From assembly GCA_046346845.1 (NCBI GenBank), contig JAXMHH010000007.1, positions 62,001-126,000 on the forward strand: 64,000 nt of DNA. Reading direction: 5' to 3'. Positions 43,620 through 52,423 of the stretch are shown in pieces. This stretch comes from DSSB01 sp046346845. GTDB lineage: Bacteria; UBA10199; DSSB01. The position numbers and the translations under genes were made by a program. Every line of letters begins with the position of its first letter. Position 1 is the first letter of the stretch. The notes beneath the pieces were generated by a model. The model was not told the DNA's origin, ran no database searches, and saw only the letters and a list, made by a program, of their open reading frames with translations.

Positions 43620-44501
43620 ATGAAGGCGCGGTCCCAAGTAAAACTCCATTCCTTGGAACTAAGCGGCAACCGAGACCTGGTCGCCAACCTGCACGGGCAG
43701 TTAATAAAATTTATTAAAAATATTAGTAAGTTAACTCCAAAATCGCGGCGTCGCCAGATCCACCAATTAAGGGTACAGAGCCGCCGCCTCCGCGCCTGGT
43801 TCTCGCTGCTCAAAACTCAGGCCGCCTTTTCCGCTTGGCGCCGCCCAGCCAAGGGTGTCAAAAAACTGACTGGCCTGCTTAGCCCGATCCGGAGTCTGGA
43901 CGTCAGCGATCTGCGGCTGCAAGCAGAACTGAAAAAACTACCCAAGCCATTGAAGAATAAGCTTAAATTCTGTCACCAAGCACTCCGTACTTGGCGCCGG
44001 GAGGCCCGCCAGGGCCTCGAGAAAAAGGTCCAAAAGGTCCTCCGCCGTTCCTTGGTCTCGATCCCCAAGCCCAATATCTCGAGCCGGGTCGCGAGTTCGC
44101 TCCCAATGGTCATCGAGGCGGGAAGGACCCAGGCGACCGACCGAGCCCGGCGGGCCCTCGCGGATTACCAGGCCGAGCCCTGCCTCGCCAAACTGCACCG
44201 CCTGCGCATCCAGCTCAAAAAACTCCGCTACCACTTAGAAATCGAGCAGGCCCTCACCGGGAGGCCCCAAACCTCCTTGCCGGTGCTGAAGGGCCTGCAA
44301 GATGAAGTCGGCATCCTGCACGACCTGGAGGTCCTGAAGGGACTCCTGGAAAGAAAACCGGTCGTCCGACTGGCCAAACAGCAGGGCGCCGAAAAAGAGT
44401 GGCGGGAATTCCTGCATCGCCTAGAATTGGAGATTGCGGCCGGAGAGAAGAATTTCTTGCCCCGCCACGGAAGGAAACTTAACAGGCTGCTGAAAAGCTG
44501 A
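43620..44501 (+). CDS. CHAD domain protein (polyphosphate-associated)
   Basis: 293 residues from ATG 43620; an in-frame TTG at 43554 would add 22 residues, and neither has a clear ribosome site. The CHAD fold is shown by its two basic helices IHQLRVQSRRLRAWF and LHRLRIQLKKLRYHLE and by LQDEVGILHDLEVL. CHAD domains bind polyphosphate through these conserved Arg/Lys/His. The protein is very basic. It is next to a Ppx/GppA phosphatase and near SixA, the recurring genomic company of CHAD. Its last codons lie inside a palindromic element (44479-44527). Confidence 0.88.
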   Translation: MKARSQVKLHSLELSGNRDLVANLHGQLIKFIKNISKLTPKSRRRQIHQLRVQSRRLRAWFSLLKTQAAFSAWRRPAKGVKKLTGLLSPIRSLDVSDLRLQAELKKLPKPLKNKLKFCHQALRTWRREARQGLEKKVQKVLRRSLVSIPKPNISSRVASSLPMVIEAGRTQATDRARRALADYQAEPCLAKLHRLRIQLKKLRYHLEIEQALTGRPQTSLPVLKGLQDEVGILHDLEVLKGLLERKPVVRLAKQQGAEKEWREFLHRLELEIAAGEKNFLPRHGRKLNRLLKS

Positions 44502-44527
44502 CCGGTGGTTTTTCAACAGCCTGTTAA
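44479..44527. repeat. Palindromic REP-like element overlapping CHAD gene 3' end
   Basis: Outer arms TTAACAGGCTG and CAGCCTGTTAA with inner TGAAAA/TTTTCA. It overlaps the last seven codons of the CHAD gene and could act as its terminator. Related in sequence to 42097-42135 and 31198-31226. Confidence 0.65.
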
Positions 44528-44551
44528 CGCCCTGCTAGCGAAAGAGACGCC

Positions 44552-46171
44552 ATGAGAATCGCCGTCATCGACATCGGCACCAATTCAGTCCACATGCTGA
44601 TGGCCGAGATCCATCCCAACTTCACCTTCGAGGTGATCGGCCGCGAAAAAGAGATGACCCGGCTCGGCGACGGCACCATGGCGAAGCGCTATCTCAGCAA
44701 GGCCGTGATGGAGCGCGGCCTGGCCACCATCCGCAAGTTCTACTTCCTGGCGCAGAGCAAGGGGATTCAGAAGATCGTCGCGGTAGCCACCTCTGCGGTG
44801 CGCGAGGCCCAGAACGGCGGCGATTTCATCCGCAAGATCCTCAAGGAAACCAAGATCCGGGTGCGGGTCATCACTGGCGAGGAAGAAGGCCGGCTCATCT
44901 ATTTAGGCGTCAAGCACTCCCTCGAGCTGCCCGAGGGCAACACGGTCATCATCGACATCGGCGGAGGGAGCGTCGAGCTGCTGGTGGTCAATCCCCAGCG
45001 CATCCTGTTCCTGAAGAGCCTCAAGCTGGGCGCGGCGCGGCTCAAACAGCTGTTTCTGCGAAAGGGCACCGAAAAGGAAATCCGCCGTCTCGACAAACAC
45101 ATCTCCGGACTGCTGAAAAGCATCGCTCCTCAAGTCAAGGAGCTGGGATTTCAGCACGCCATCGGCACCTCCGGAACGCTCAACAGCCTCGCCGCGATGG
45201 CCTGGTACGCCCAGGGCAAGGCCGGTGATTACTCGCCGCGCGATGGGCTGCTGCACTACGGAGAGCTCAAGGAACTCTACCAACGGCTGGCGCATTCCAG
45301 CCCCGAAGAGCGCGCCGGCATGAAGGGCCTCGACCCCCTGCGCAACGACCTCATCGTCAGCGGTGCGGCCGTGGCCGCCGGCTTCATGAAGGCCCTCGGA
45401 ATTTCCCGGCTCAAGCTTTGCGACAAGGCGATCCGCGAGGGCATGGTCTACGACTACATCGCGCGCCACCGCTTCCGCCTGAAGAGCGAGGAGGCCATCC
45501 CTGACGTGCGACTGCGCAACGTCCTGCGCCTCGCGGCCAAGTGCAACTACGAAAAGACCCACGGCGAGCACACGGCCAAGCTGGCGCTGCAGATCTTCGA
45601 CCAGACCCGGCGCCTGCACAAACTGGCCGGGCCCGACCGCGAGCTGCTCGAGTACGCCTCCCTCTTGCACGACATCGGCTACCACATCAGTTTTTCCAGC
45701 CATCACAAGCATGCCTATTATCTGATTAAAAACGCAGGGCTCAACGGCTTCTCCGACGAAGAGATCGACATTCTCGCCCTGGCCGCACGCTACCATCGAC
45801 GGGGGATGCCCAAGAAAGACCATCCCGAGTTCGGCGCTCTGCCCAAATCCGCACGGCGCCGCACCTCCTGGCTCGCGGCCATCCTCCGCATCGCCGACGC
45901 CCTGGATCGCTCCCACTTTTCGGTGGTTGACGGCGTAGAGGTAAAGGTCAAGAAGAAGTCCGTCACCTTCGCGCTGCGAGCCCAAAACGACGCCGAATAC
46001 GAGCTTTGGGACGCCAAGCAAAAATGCGACCTTTTTCATAAGCTCGCCGGCCGGGAATTGATTTTTGGATTGAAAGAAAAGGAAGGGGCACCGAAAACCT
46101 TTCCGGCCCTAAAGGAATTTGGGCGGGAGACCCGCGGCGAGCCCAGACCTAAAATACACGTGGTGAAATAG
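44552..46171 (+). CDS. ppx: Ppx/GppA family exopolyphosphatase/pppGpp phosphatase
   Basis: 539 residues. The actin-like ATPase fold shows IDIGTNSVHMLMAEI, GEEEGRLIYLGVK, VIIDIGGGSVELLVV and AIGTSGTLNSLAAMA. A C-terminal HD-like domain has ASLLHDIGYHISFSSHHKHAYYLI. Members remove terminal phosphate from polyphosphate or pppGpp; sequence alone does not separate these activities. It lies 50 bp after the polyphosphate-binding CHAD gene on the same strand, which favours polyphosphate as substrate. Catalytic Glu is probably in the TSAVREAQN region. Confidence 0.92.
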   Translation: MRIAVIDIGTNSVHMLMAEIHPNFTFEVIGREKEMTRLGDGTMAKRYLSKAVMERGLATIRKFYFLAQSKGIQKIVAVATSAVREAQNGGDFIRKILKETKIRVRVITGEEEGRLIYLGVKHSLELPEGNTVIIDIGGGSVELLVVNPQRILFLKSLKLGAARLKQLFLRKGTEKEIRRLDKHISGLLKSIAPQVKELGFQHAIGTSGTLNSLAAMAWYAQGKAGDYSPRDGLLHYGELKELYQRLAHSSPEERAGMKGLDPLRNDLIVSGAAVAAGFMKALGISRLKLCDKAIREGMVYDYIARHRFRLKSEEAIPDVRLRNVLRLAAKCNYEKTHGEHTAKLALQIFDQTRRLHKLAGPDRELLEYASLLHDIGYHISFSSHHKHAYYLIKNAGLNGFSDEEIDILALAARYHRRGMPKKDHPEFGALPKSARRRTSWLAAILRIADALDRSHFSVVDGVEVKVKKKSVTFALRAQNDAEYELWDAKQKCDLFHKLAGRELIFGLKEKEGAPKTFPALKEFGRETRGEPRPKIHVVK

Positions 46172-46208
46172 ACAAACCGACTGAATTCGTTTCCGGTTCC
46201 ATCAGGAG

Positions 46209-46721
46209 TCAGCGAGGTTTTCGGCCCAGCAGGCGCAGGGCCTTCGGCTGGAAAAGCTCGATTAACTCGGCGCCCGCGCCTGCTTGCAATCCCTCCAGCA
46301 GCAAATGGCAAAGCGCCCCCTTTTTCAAACGCAGCCTCGCCACTCCCCGCCAGCCCAACAGACTCCGAATCCAGGAACCCAGCATGGGTTCATGGCCGAC
46401 CAGCAGGTAGCGGGACTCCCGCCGCGCAGCCAGCTTGCCGAGCAGCACGCGCAGGTCGCCGCCGGGCTCCAACTCCTCCTCGAATTCCACCGGGCCCCGG
46501 AAAGGGAGGTGGCGCGCCACGAGCTCGGCGGTCTGCTTCGCGCGCAAGAGCGGCGAACTGAGCAGGACCTCGAATTCTATCTTGAGCCGCCCCATCCCCT
46601 GGACGGCGAGGATCATTTTCTCGCGACCCTCCTCGGTCAAGGGACGGGCCTCGTCGGTAATACCCTCGGCGCCTCGCTCCACCGCGACAGCGTGCCTGAG
46701 AAAAAACAGCTCCAGTGCCAT
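46209..46721 (-). CDS. sixA: SixA-type histidine phosphatase
   Basis: 170 residues of the histidine-phosphatase superfamily: catalytic LFFLRHAVAVE at the N-terminus, SSPLLRAKQTAEL with the second Arg, and the second catalytic His in LLVGHEPMLGSWI. SixA dephosphorylates phospho-His in HPt domains or PTS proteins. It converges with ppx and often clusters with CHAD and Ppx. It is also the last gene of the minus-strand run that begins with the sigma-flavin fusion (5 bp after the lipoprotein gene). Confidence 0.9.
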   Translation of the reverse strand: MALELFFLRHAVAVERGAEGITDEARPLTEEGREKMILAVQGMGRLKIEFEVLLSSPLLRAKQTAELVARHLPFRGPVEFEEELEPGGDLRVLLGKLAARRESRYLLVGHEPMLGSWIRSLLGWRGVARLRLKKGALCHLLLEGLQAGAGAELIELFQPKALRLLGRKPR

Positions 46722-46726
46722 AAGAA

Positions 46727-47302
46727 TTACCTCGCCCCCGCATCGCCGGGAGAGACAGCGGAACCCTCCCGGAAGCTCTCAGTGATCGATTTCATGACTG
46801 GTTCGTCCCGCTTGAAATTCTCGGCCCGCGTCCAACCGACGATTTGATGGAAATACTCGGGACTCTCCGCGCTGGTATGCAGGTAGACCAGGCGCTGTCC
46901 CGACTTGGAAATGGCGCGGATCTGGTATTGCAAGGCCGGCAGGCCGCCGATCTTGATACGCCGCGGCCCGAGCTGCTCGGGGAAATCCAGGGAACGCGCG
47001 AGGCCCGCGCGGGTGAATTCGGAATACTCCTCCAGGCTTTGCTTGGGCAGGATCGCCTTCCGCTCGCTGACCACGAGGAGGTAGGCGTCGGCCTCGCGAT
47101 TGCCGACCTCGATATCCGCGGAGGCGTGCAGTTCGGGTATCTCCTCCCATCCTCCGGGGACCCCTAAATGGATCTTTCCGCCAAGGCCCTCGACCTGCCG
47201 GCATTCCGCGGCCTGCTTGGAACAGCCAGGCAACAGCGCCAGGCTCGCGCCACAAACCAAGAACAGGCAAAACCGAAGCGCCAGGGAATTAAGGCATCTC
47301 AT
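46727..47302 (-). CDS. PsbP/DUF1795-like lipoprotein, copy 2
   Basis: 191 residues with a lipoprotein signal (SLALLPGCSK). The domain starts IHLGVPGGWEEIPEL and goes on with a strand/helix pattern shared with its upstream neighbour (SADIE, SEERK/SETK segment, LPALQYQIRA, YLHTSAESPEYFHQIVGWT). The fold pattern resembles PsbP/DUF1795-type domains; no activity is known. The start overlaps the neighbour's end by 14 bp. The pair arose by tandem duplication and is downstream of the sigma-flavin fusion gene. Confidence 0.75.
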   Translation of the reverse strand: MRCLNSLALRFCLFLVCGASLALLPGCSKQAAECRQVEGLGGKIHLGVPGGWEEIPELHASADIEVGNREADAYLLVVSERKAILPKQSLEEYSEFTRAGLARSLDFPEQLGPRRIKIGGLPALQYQIRAISKSGQRLVYLHTSAESPEYFHQIVGWTRAENFKRDEPVMKSITESFREGSAVSPGDAGAR

Positions 47303-47810
47303 GGAATCGCCGGGTGACTTCTTCGAGGGTAGCTTGGTTTTGCGCGAAGCGCGAAGGGACGGTCCAAGCTAGGATTTGATGGAAATATTTCCCCCCATCC
47401 ACCGTGGTGTGCAGGTAGACGATGTTGACATGCTCGACGGAACCGCGGATCTCGTATTGCAGGGCTGGGTGACCGTCGACGACCAAGGACTTGGGCCCCA
47501 CGACTATTGGATCCTGGACGCCCTTCATCAGCCCCTCGCGGGTGAGCTTGGAGTGCTCTTCCAGCGTCATGTCTTTCAGATCTTCCTTAGTTTCGCTCAA
47601 CACAATGACGTACATTTGGCTGGGCTTGTGGGCCGCTTGTATGTCGGCGGAATCGTGCAGGTCCTTTTCCTCGGTCCAACCGCCGGGCACGGTAAGGCGG
47701 AACTTGCCGTCGGGGCTGAACAGGTCTTTGGTCTTGGGATGTTGCGAGGAACAGGCGAGCAGGCTTGGGCCGATCAGCAGGAGAAAAAGAAATAGTTTCT
47801 TTCGCCTCAT
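47289..47810 (-). CDS. PsbP/DUF1795-like lipoprotein, copy 1
   Basis: ATG at 47810 overlaps the stop of the sigma-flavin fusion gene (ATGA), so the two are translationally coupled. The 173-residue product has a lipobox (PSLLACSS), then FRLTVPGGWTEEKDL, MYVIVLSETKEDLKDM and HPALQYEIRG, and ends YFHQILAWT with a short tail. It is clearly paralogous to the next gene. These are probably outer-membrane or periplasmic lipid-anchored proteins; a partner role for the fusion protein is a guess from coupling only. Confidence 0.78.
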   Translation of the reverse strand: MRRKKLFLFLLLIGPSLLACSSQHPKTKDLFSPDGKFRLTVPGGWTEEKDLHDSADIQAAHKPSQMYVIVLSETKEDLKDMTLEEHSKLTREGLMKGVQDPIVVGPKSLVVDGHPALQYEIRGSVEHVNIVYLHTTVDGGKYFHQILAWTVPSRFAQNQATLEEVTRRFHEMP

Positions 47811-50800
47811 TTGATCCGTTCCGTGCCGAGGAACCGCCGCTCGGGGCGGCCGTTGCGTTGAAAGTCCAGGCGGACATCCAGGCCCATCCCGCGCATCAGG
47901 GAGATCGCCGCCCATTCCCCGGAGAGGGCCGCGTCCCGGATATAACAACCCAAGCCCAGGACGTGGTTGGCGACCTTCAAGCGCTCGCCATCGTAGCGCC
48001 CTTCGAAGTATTGGTCCATCGCAAAACGCAGCATCGCGAGGCCCCTCCCCGGCTCGGGCATGGTCGTGTAATAATGGGAAATGCCGTCTTGGGACCGGCC
48101 GTCCCAGATCTGGGAATCGAATTGCACAACCGCCTCGGGATCCCCCGGCCCGAAGGCCTCCCGAACCATCTCGGCGGGGGAAAGCATCGGCTCCCCGTTC
48201 CAGCCGTGGAAGAAGGTCACCATAGGCTTCCGGTCGGGGCGCAGGGGATCGGGGGTAAACCACATCGCAAACCGCGCGGTGGCCCGCTCTTGCTCGGGCA
48301 TCGGGAGCGTGCTTCGGAGATTGCTTTTGACGATGTGGGCCGGCGTCAGGCGTCCGACCGCATCGATAGGCATGGCGCTGCCCATGACCTCGAAACGACG
48401 CAGGTGCTCAGGGGCGAGGGCCAGGATGCCGTAGTCAAAAACTTCTTCTTGAGCCTTGCCCGCTTGGTCGAAAAACACTTTCAGCCCGTCCCGCAGGACC
48501 TGGATGCCCCGGACCGGGGATCCGAGCAGGACGCGCCCGCCCTCCGTCTCCACCGCGCGGGCCTCGGCCTCGGCGATCTGCCGGATCCCGCCCACCACCT
48601 CGTAACGCTCCATCGGAGTCTCGCTCTTCGCCAGGTTGATCGCGAAGGAGAGCATCGAGACGTTGAGCGTCCCTTCTTCGAAGCCGAGCCGTGAGACCAT
48701 CGCCTCGACTTCCTCGGAATCCAGGGGCCCGCGGTCATCCCCCATCCGACGGATGAAATCCACGGCGCTCTCCCGGTCAAGCTCTTCCCAGTTCCGGCGC
48801 CGCAGCGCCTCGCGGGCGGCCTGGCGAAGGGCGCGCAAGGCGCGGGAAAAACGGTGGCCGGAGATGGTGACACCGGAGCGCGTGACGAAGGCGGCGGCGT
48901 CGTAGTCCTCGCGAGGGGCGGTGGTCGCGAGACCGTGCTCAGCGATCAGCCGGTCGATGGGATAAAAATGCGTTCGGTCGACGAACTGCGCTCCCAAGTT
49001 ATCCGGCGCCGCCTTGCCGCCGACGCGGTTCATGCCTTCAAAGACGGTGATCTGGGGCCGGAAGTCACGAGGATCTCGGGTGAACAGGCCGGCATTTCTC
49101 AAGGCATTGGCCGCCCCCACCCCCGCCATGCCAAAGCCGAGGATCGCGATGCGCGGGCGCAGGGCCGGCCGCGATTCGCCGGATTGGGGCGCTTCCGAGA
49201 CGGGCTCGGCCCGCGCGCCGACAACGGCGCCTCCGGAAGCTTCTGCCTTTTCCGTAGAGGCCAAATACCCGGGCGAAAGAATCCCCGTCCCATCGGGACG
49301 CAGGCCCGCAGCGGCCGCGAAGTGTTTCAAACGCTGCAGCAGGCGTTGGCGCGTAGCGCGGGCCTCGGAGGGCTTGATGCCGAGCGTTTCGGCGATTTCC
49401 TTGACATCCATCTCCCCTTCCAACAGGGACAATTCCAAAATGCGGCGTTCGGTTTCCGAGCGGCGGGTCGCGATAAAGCGCCGCACCAAGGCCTGGAGCC
49501 GGGATCCCACCAAGGCCTCGTCAGGCGGCGGCGTATGCGAGGCGATCCGGTCGTGGAGGTCGAAATCGCCGTCCTCGCCGAGCGGCGTCTCCAGCTGCAA
49601 CAGCTTCCCGCTCGCGCGCTCCGCCTGAAGCTCCTCGACCGCCTTGGCGGACATATCCATGCGCTCCGCCAAGTCTTGGTCGCCGAATTCCCGTCCCTGC
49701 TTTTGCAGGCTCTCCACCTCGCGGCTCAGGCGTCGCAGCAGGTCCTGGCGATAGAGCGGAATACGGATCTCCCGGTGGTTGTCCAAGAGATAGCGGGTGA
49801 TATGATGCCGCATCCACCAGGAGGCATAGGTCAGGAAGGTGTTGTCCCGCTCCAAGTCGAAGCGTTCGGCGGCCTTCAAGAGGCCGCGGCTGCCTTCCTG
49901 AATGAGATCATGGACATCCTGGCGACCCACCCCGAAACTGTAGCCGTAACGCTTGGCCATCTGAACAACGTAGCGGAAATCCGCCCGCAACAATTCTTCC
50001 CCCGCTCGGCGATCTCCGGATTGATAGCGCGCGATCAGGTCCCGCTTCTCGTCCTCGGAGATCTGGCGGCTCTCGGCCAGCTGTCGACGCAGCGCCGACT
50101 CCATGCTCGAGGGTTCATGGGACTCCGGGGCAAGACGCGGAGGCGGGGCGGGGCGCAGCCCACTGACGGTGCCCGCAGGCGGAGGGGGAGGTGCGGAACC
50201 CTCCGCGCCGGGCAGACCTTCGGCGGGATCCCCCGTCATCATCAAGACGGGCGCCAGAGCCAGTCCGTGATCCCAACCCGGCATCGTGAACCTCGGGATG
50301 CGGGACAAACGGGCCAGGGACTCGGTTTGTAAATCCAAGGAACGTTCCCAGGTCTGGAAATTTTCTCCGGTGATGGCGCGAGTCAATCTGCCGGCCACAT
50401 GGAATTGCAACAGCAGCGCGAGGGAGTCCGTCAGGGTGGTGGCACCGTCGACGGGCTCGCGAAGCCCCGCCCGGGTCTCCAAGGCATGTCCCAGGAGGAT
50501 GCCGCCGAGGCTGCCGGCCTGCTGGAATAAAGATTGCGAGAGGAGTTGCGCGGCAGAGGGCCGGGTCCCCGCGATAGGCCCCGCGACCCGCTGGTACAGA
50601 CCCTCGCTGGCAAACCCTGCCAATTTCATCCCGCCCAACACCAGGTAGCTCGAGGCCAATTCCCGACCGAATCCGCGGAGGCTCCAATCTTGCGGGCGAC
50701 CCAAGGCCGCGTTGGCAAAACGAGAGGTCAGGGTAAAGGCCGGCGCCTCCAAGGCAAATCCGGCGAGGCTCGCCACCGCCCGGGCTCCAAAGCCGCGCGT

Positions 50801-51304
50801 CAGGAGGTTCGCCCCCGGCGTGGCTGCCAAACGACCCAAGACCGCCAAGCGGGTGACGCGGAACACCACGCCGGCGCCGGTCATGGCGGCCAGCATCGCG
50901 GGATCCGAGGCCTCGCGGGCGAAGCGACGAAACAGGAACTCGGCTCGGGCGGGCGCCTCACCACGCCCCTGCATGGCGTCCAGCCGCGCGCGGGCCCGTT
51001 CGGCAAGCGGAGACCCCGCCGCCGCAGCGAGCTCGGCGTAGAGCTGGGCGGCTAATTCCATGCGATCGCATTGCTCTTGCCTGGTGGCGAGGGAAAACAA
51101 GGCTTCGGCCAAGAGCGCGGAATCGGTTTCTCCCCGCAGCGAGAGCAATTCAGCCCGCACCGCGGCTGGCAAGGGCGAAGCGCTGCCCTCGTCGCGCAGG
51201 CTACGCTCCACCACGGTCCGCAAATTGACCACTTCAGAACCCGAATCGGACCCAAAAACAACAGTCCGTCCTCGAGGAAGTTCAAAATTTCCCCCAGTCC
51301 ACAT
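47807..51304 (-). CDS. Core domain-sigma-70 factor-flavin amine oxidase three-part fusion
   Basis: 1165 residues from ATG 51304 (AGGA seven bases upstream). Residues about 48-315 are a helical, glycine-rich, partly hydrophobic core shared with the proteins at 54876 and 57282 (SDPAML, TRLAVLGRLAA, LLTRGFGARA, LLLQFHVAGRL). A Pro-rich linker (355-400) leads to a sigma factor at about 401-662: region 2 DLIQEGSRGLLKAAERFD and FLTYASWWMRHHITRYL, REIRIPL, region 3, and a region-4 helix-turn-helix (DVKEIAETLGIKPSEARATR). Residues 716-1165 are an FAD-dependent amine-oxidase-like domain (ILGFGMAGVGAANAL, VFEGMNRVGGK). All three parts are in one uninterrupted frame. It is coupled to two lipoprotein genes. 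Function is unknown; redox- or ligand-controlled transcription is a hypothesis. Confidence 0.85.
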   Translation of the reverse strand: MWTGGNFELPRGRTVVFGSDSGSEVVNLRTVVERSLRDEGSASPLPAAVRAELLSLRGETDSALLAEALFSLATRQEQCDRMELAAQLYAELAAAAGSPLAERARARLDAMQGRGEAPARAEFLFRRFAREASDPAMLAAMTGAGVVFRVTRLAVLGRLAATPGANLLTRGFGARAVASLAGFALEAPAFTLTSRFANAALGRPQDWSLRGFGRELASSYLVLGGMKLAGFASEGLYQRVAGPIAGTRPSAAQLLSQSLFQQAGSLGGILLGHALETRAGLREPVDGATTLTDSLALLLQFHVAGRLTRAITGENFQTWERSLDLQTESLARLSRIPRFTMPGWDHGLALAPVLMMTGDPAEGLPGAEGSAPPPPPAGTVSGLRPAPPPRLAPESHEPSSMESALRRQLAESRQISEDEKRDLIARYQSGDRRAGEELLRADFRYVVQMAKRYGYSFGVGRQDVHDLIQEGSRGLLKAAERFDLERDNTFLTYASWWMRHHITRYLLDNHREIRIPLYRQDLLRRLSREVESLQKQGREFGDQDLAERMDMSAKAVEELQAERASGKLLQLETPLGEDGDFDLHDRIASHTPPPDEALVGSRLQALVRRFIATRRSETERRILELSLLEGEMDVKEIAETLGIKPSEARATRQRLLQRLKHFAAAAGLRPDGTGILSPGYLASTEKAEASGGAVVGARAEPVSEAPQSGESRPALRPRIAILGFGMAGVGAANALRNAGLFTRDPRDFRPQITVFEGMNRVGGKAAPDNLGAQFVDRTHFYPIDRLIAEHGLATTAPREDYDAAAFVTRSGVTISGHRFSRALRALRQAAREALRRRNWEELDRESAVDFIRRMGDDRGPLDSEEVEAMVSRLGFEEGTLNVSMLSFAINLAKSETPMERYEVVGGIRQIAEAEARAVETEGGRVLLGSPVRGIQVLRDGLKVFFDQAGKAQEEVFDYGILALAPEHLRRFEVMGSAMPIDAVGRLTPAHIVKSNLRSTLPMPEQERATARFAMWFTPDPLRPDRKPMVTFFHGWNGEPMLSPAEMVREAFGPGDPEAVVQFDSQIWDGRSQDGISHYYTTMPEPGRGLAMLRFAMDQYFEGRYDGERLKVANHVLGLGCYIRDAALSGEWAAISLMRGMGLDVRLDFQRNGRPERRFLGTERIK

Positions 51305-51410
51305 GAGATATCCTTGTCGATTGCCCCGCACTCCGCGATTCCGAGGCGAGAGGCCTCGCAGATCCCGGCGTTTCGGTCAAGACCCTGCCCTTGCTCTCGT
51401 GACAGTTTGA

Positions 51411-51575
51411 TGACGGCATTTCATTATTTTTTTCGCCGCCTCTTTAGCCCTTTAGTTTGTATTCTTAATATTAAAAAATATTTTTATAAATTATAATAAT
51501 ATATTGATTTTATTAAAAAATAATAAATTTTTGTATTCTAAATATATATCATTTTTTATTTTATCTATTGCCGAG
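51411..51575. promoter_or_regulatory. AT-rich island between sigma fusion gene and TIGR02147 operon
   Basis: About 165 bp composed mostly of A and T (runs such as AAAAAATAATAAATTTTTG) in otherwise GC-rich DNA. It separates two divergent genes and therefore probably carries both promoters; TATAAT-like sequences are too frequent to choose one. Upstream of it, 51305-51410 holds nothing I recognise. Confidence 0.55.
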
Positions 51576-51586
51576 ACAGCCCAGCC

Positions 51587-52423
51587 ATGCTAGCCGCGAA
51601 GGGCATGGAAAAGGTCTTCGCCTATTTGGATTACCGAGAATTCCTCAAGGCCCGCTTCGCCCACCTCAAGAAGACCCGCGGCCTCACCCACCGCGCTTTC
51701 GGCGCGAAGGCGGGGTTCACCTCGCCCAACTTCCTCAAGCTGGTCATGGACGGGAAACGCAACCTCACCGAAAAAAGCATCCCCAAGGTCGCCGCCGCCC
51801 TCGAGCTTGATCGGCGCGAATCCGAATTTTTCGCGGCCCTGGTCCGCTTCAATCAGGCCAAGGCCGTCGAAGCCAAAGAAGCGGTCTACGAGCAACTCAA
51901 ACTGCTGCGGCGCGATCTACCCTTGCAGCGCCTCGAGCATTCCCAATTCGACTATTTCAACCATTGGTATGCGGTGGCGATCCGGGAGTTGGTGGGCCTC
52001 AAGGATTTCCAAGAGGATCCCGAATGGATCTCGAAAAAATTGCGCGGCGAGGTCAGTCCGGCCCAGGCCCGGCGCAGCTTGCGCCTGCTGGAGCGGCTGG
52101 GCTTGATCCGGCGCGATCCGGACGGCAAGCTTCGGCAGGACCAGCCGCCCTTGAGCTCGGGCGACGAAGTGAGTTCGTTGGCCGCCTATCGCTTCCACCA
52201 AAACATGATGGAAAAAGCCAAAGAGGCGCTGCGCGAGACGCCGGCCCCGCAACGCGACATCTCTTCCGTCACGCTGGCGGTCACCCGGGAAGGGTCCGAC
52301 AAGATCAAGCACAAGATCCGGCAGTTTCGAAAGGAGATCCTCGCGATGGCCGAGGACGCGGGGCGGGGCGAGGCGGTCTACCAAATGAACATCCAATTCT
52401 TCAACCTGACGGAGTTGCTATGA
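51587..52423 (+). CDS. TIGR02147 family (DUF4423) transcriptional regulator-like protein
   Basis: 278 residues. The N-terminus (VFAYLDYREFLKARF ... RAFGAKAGFTSPNFLKLVMDGKRNLT) is a helix-turn-helix typical of the TIGR02147 family, known mainly from Fibrobacter and Bdellovibrio-like bacteria. A helical C-terminal DUF4423 region follows (LRLLERLGLIRRD, DISSVTLAVTREG, KIRQFRKEILAMAED). It is cytoplasmic and probably regulates the coupled lipoprotein/propeller genes. ATG at 51587 is taken; ATG 51605 is possible. The stop overlaps the next start (ATGA). Confidence 0.85.
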   Translation: MLAAKGMEKVFAYLDYREFLKARFAHLKKTRGLTHRAFGAKAGFTSPNFLKLVMDGKRNLTEKSIPKVAAALELDRRESEFFAALVRFNQAKAVEAKEAVYEQLKLLRRDLPLQRLEHSQFDYFNHWYAVAIRELVGLKDFQEDPEWISKKLRGEVSPAQARRSLRLLERLGLIRRDPDGKLRQDQPPLSSGDEVSSLAAYRFHQNMMEKAKEALRETPAPQRDISSVTLAVTREGSDKIKHKIRQFRKEILAMAEDAGRGEAVYQMNIQFFNLTELL

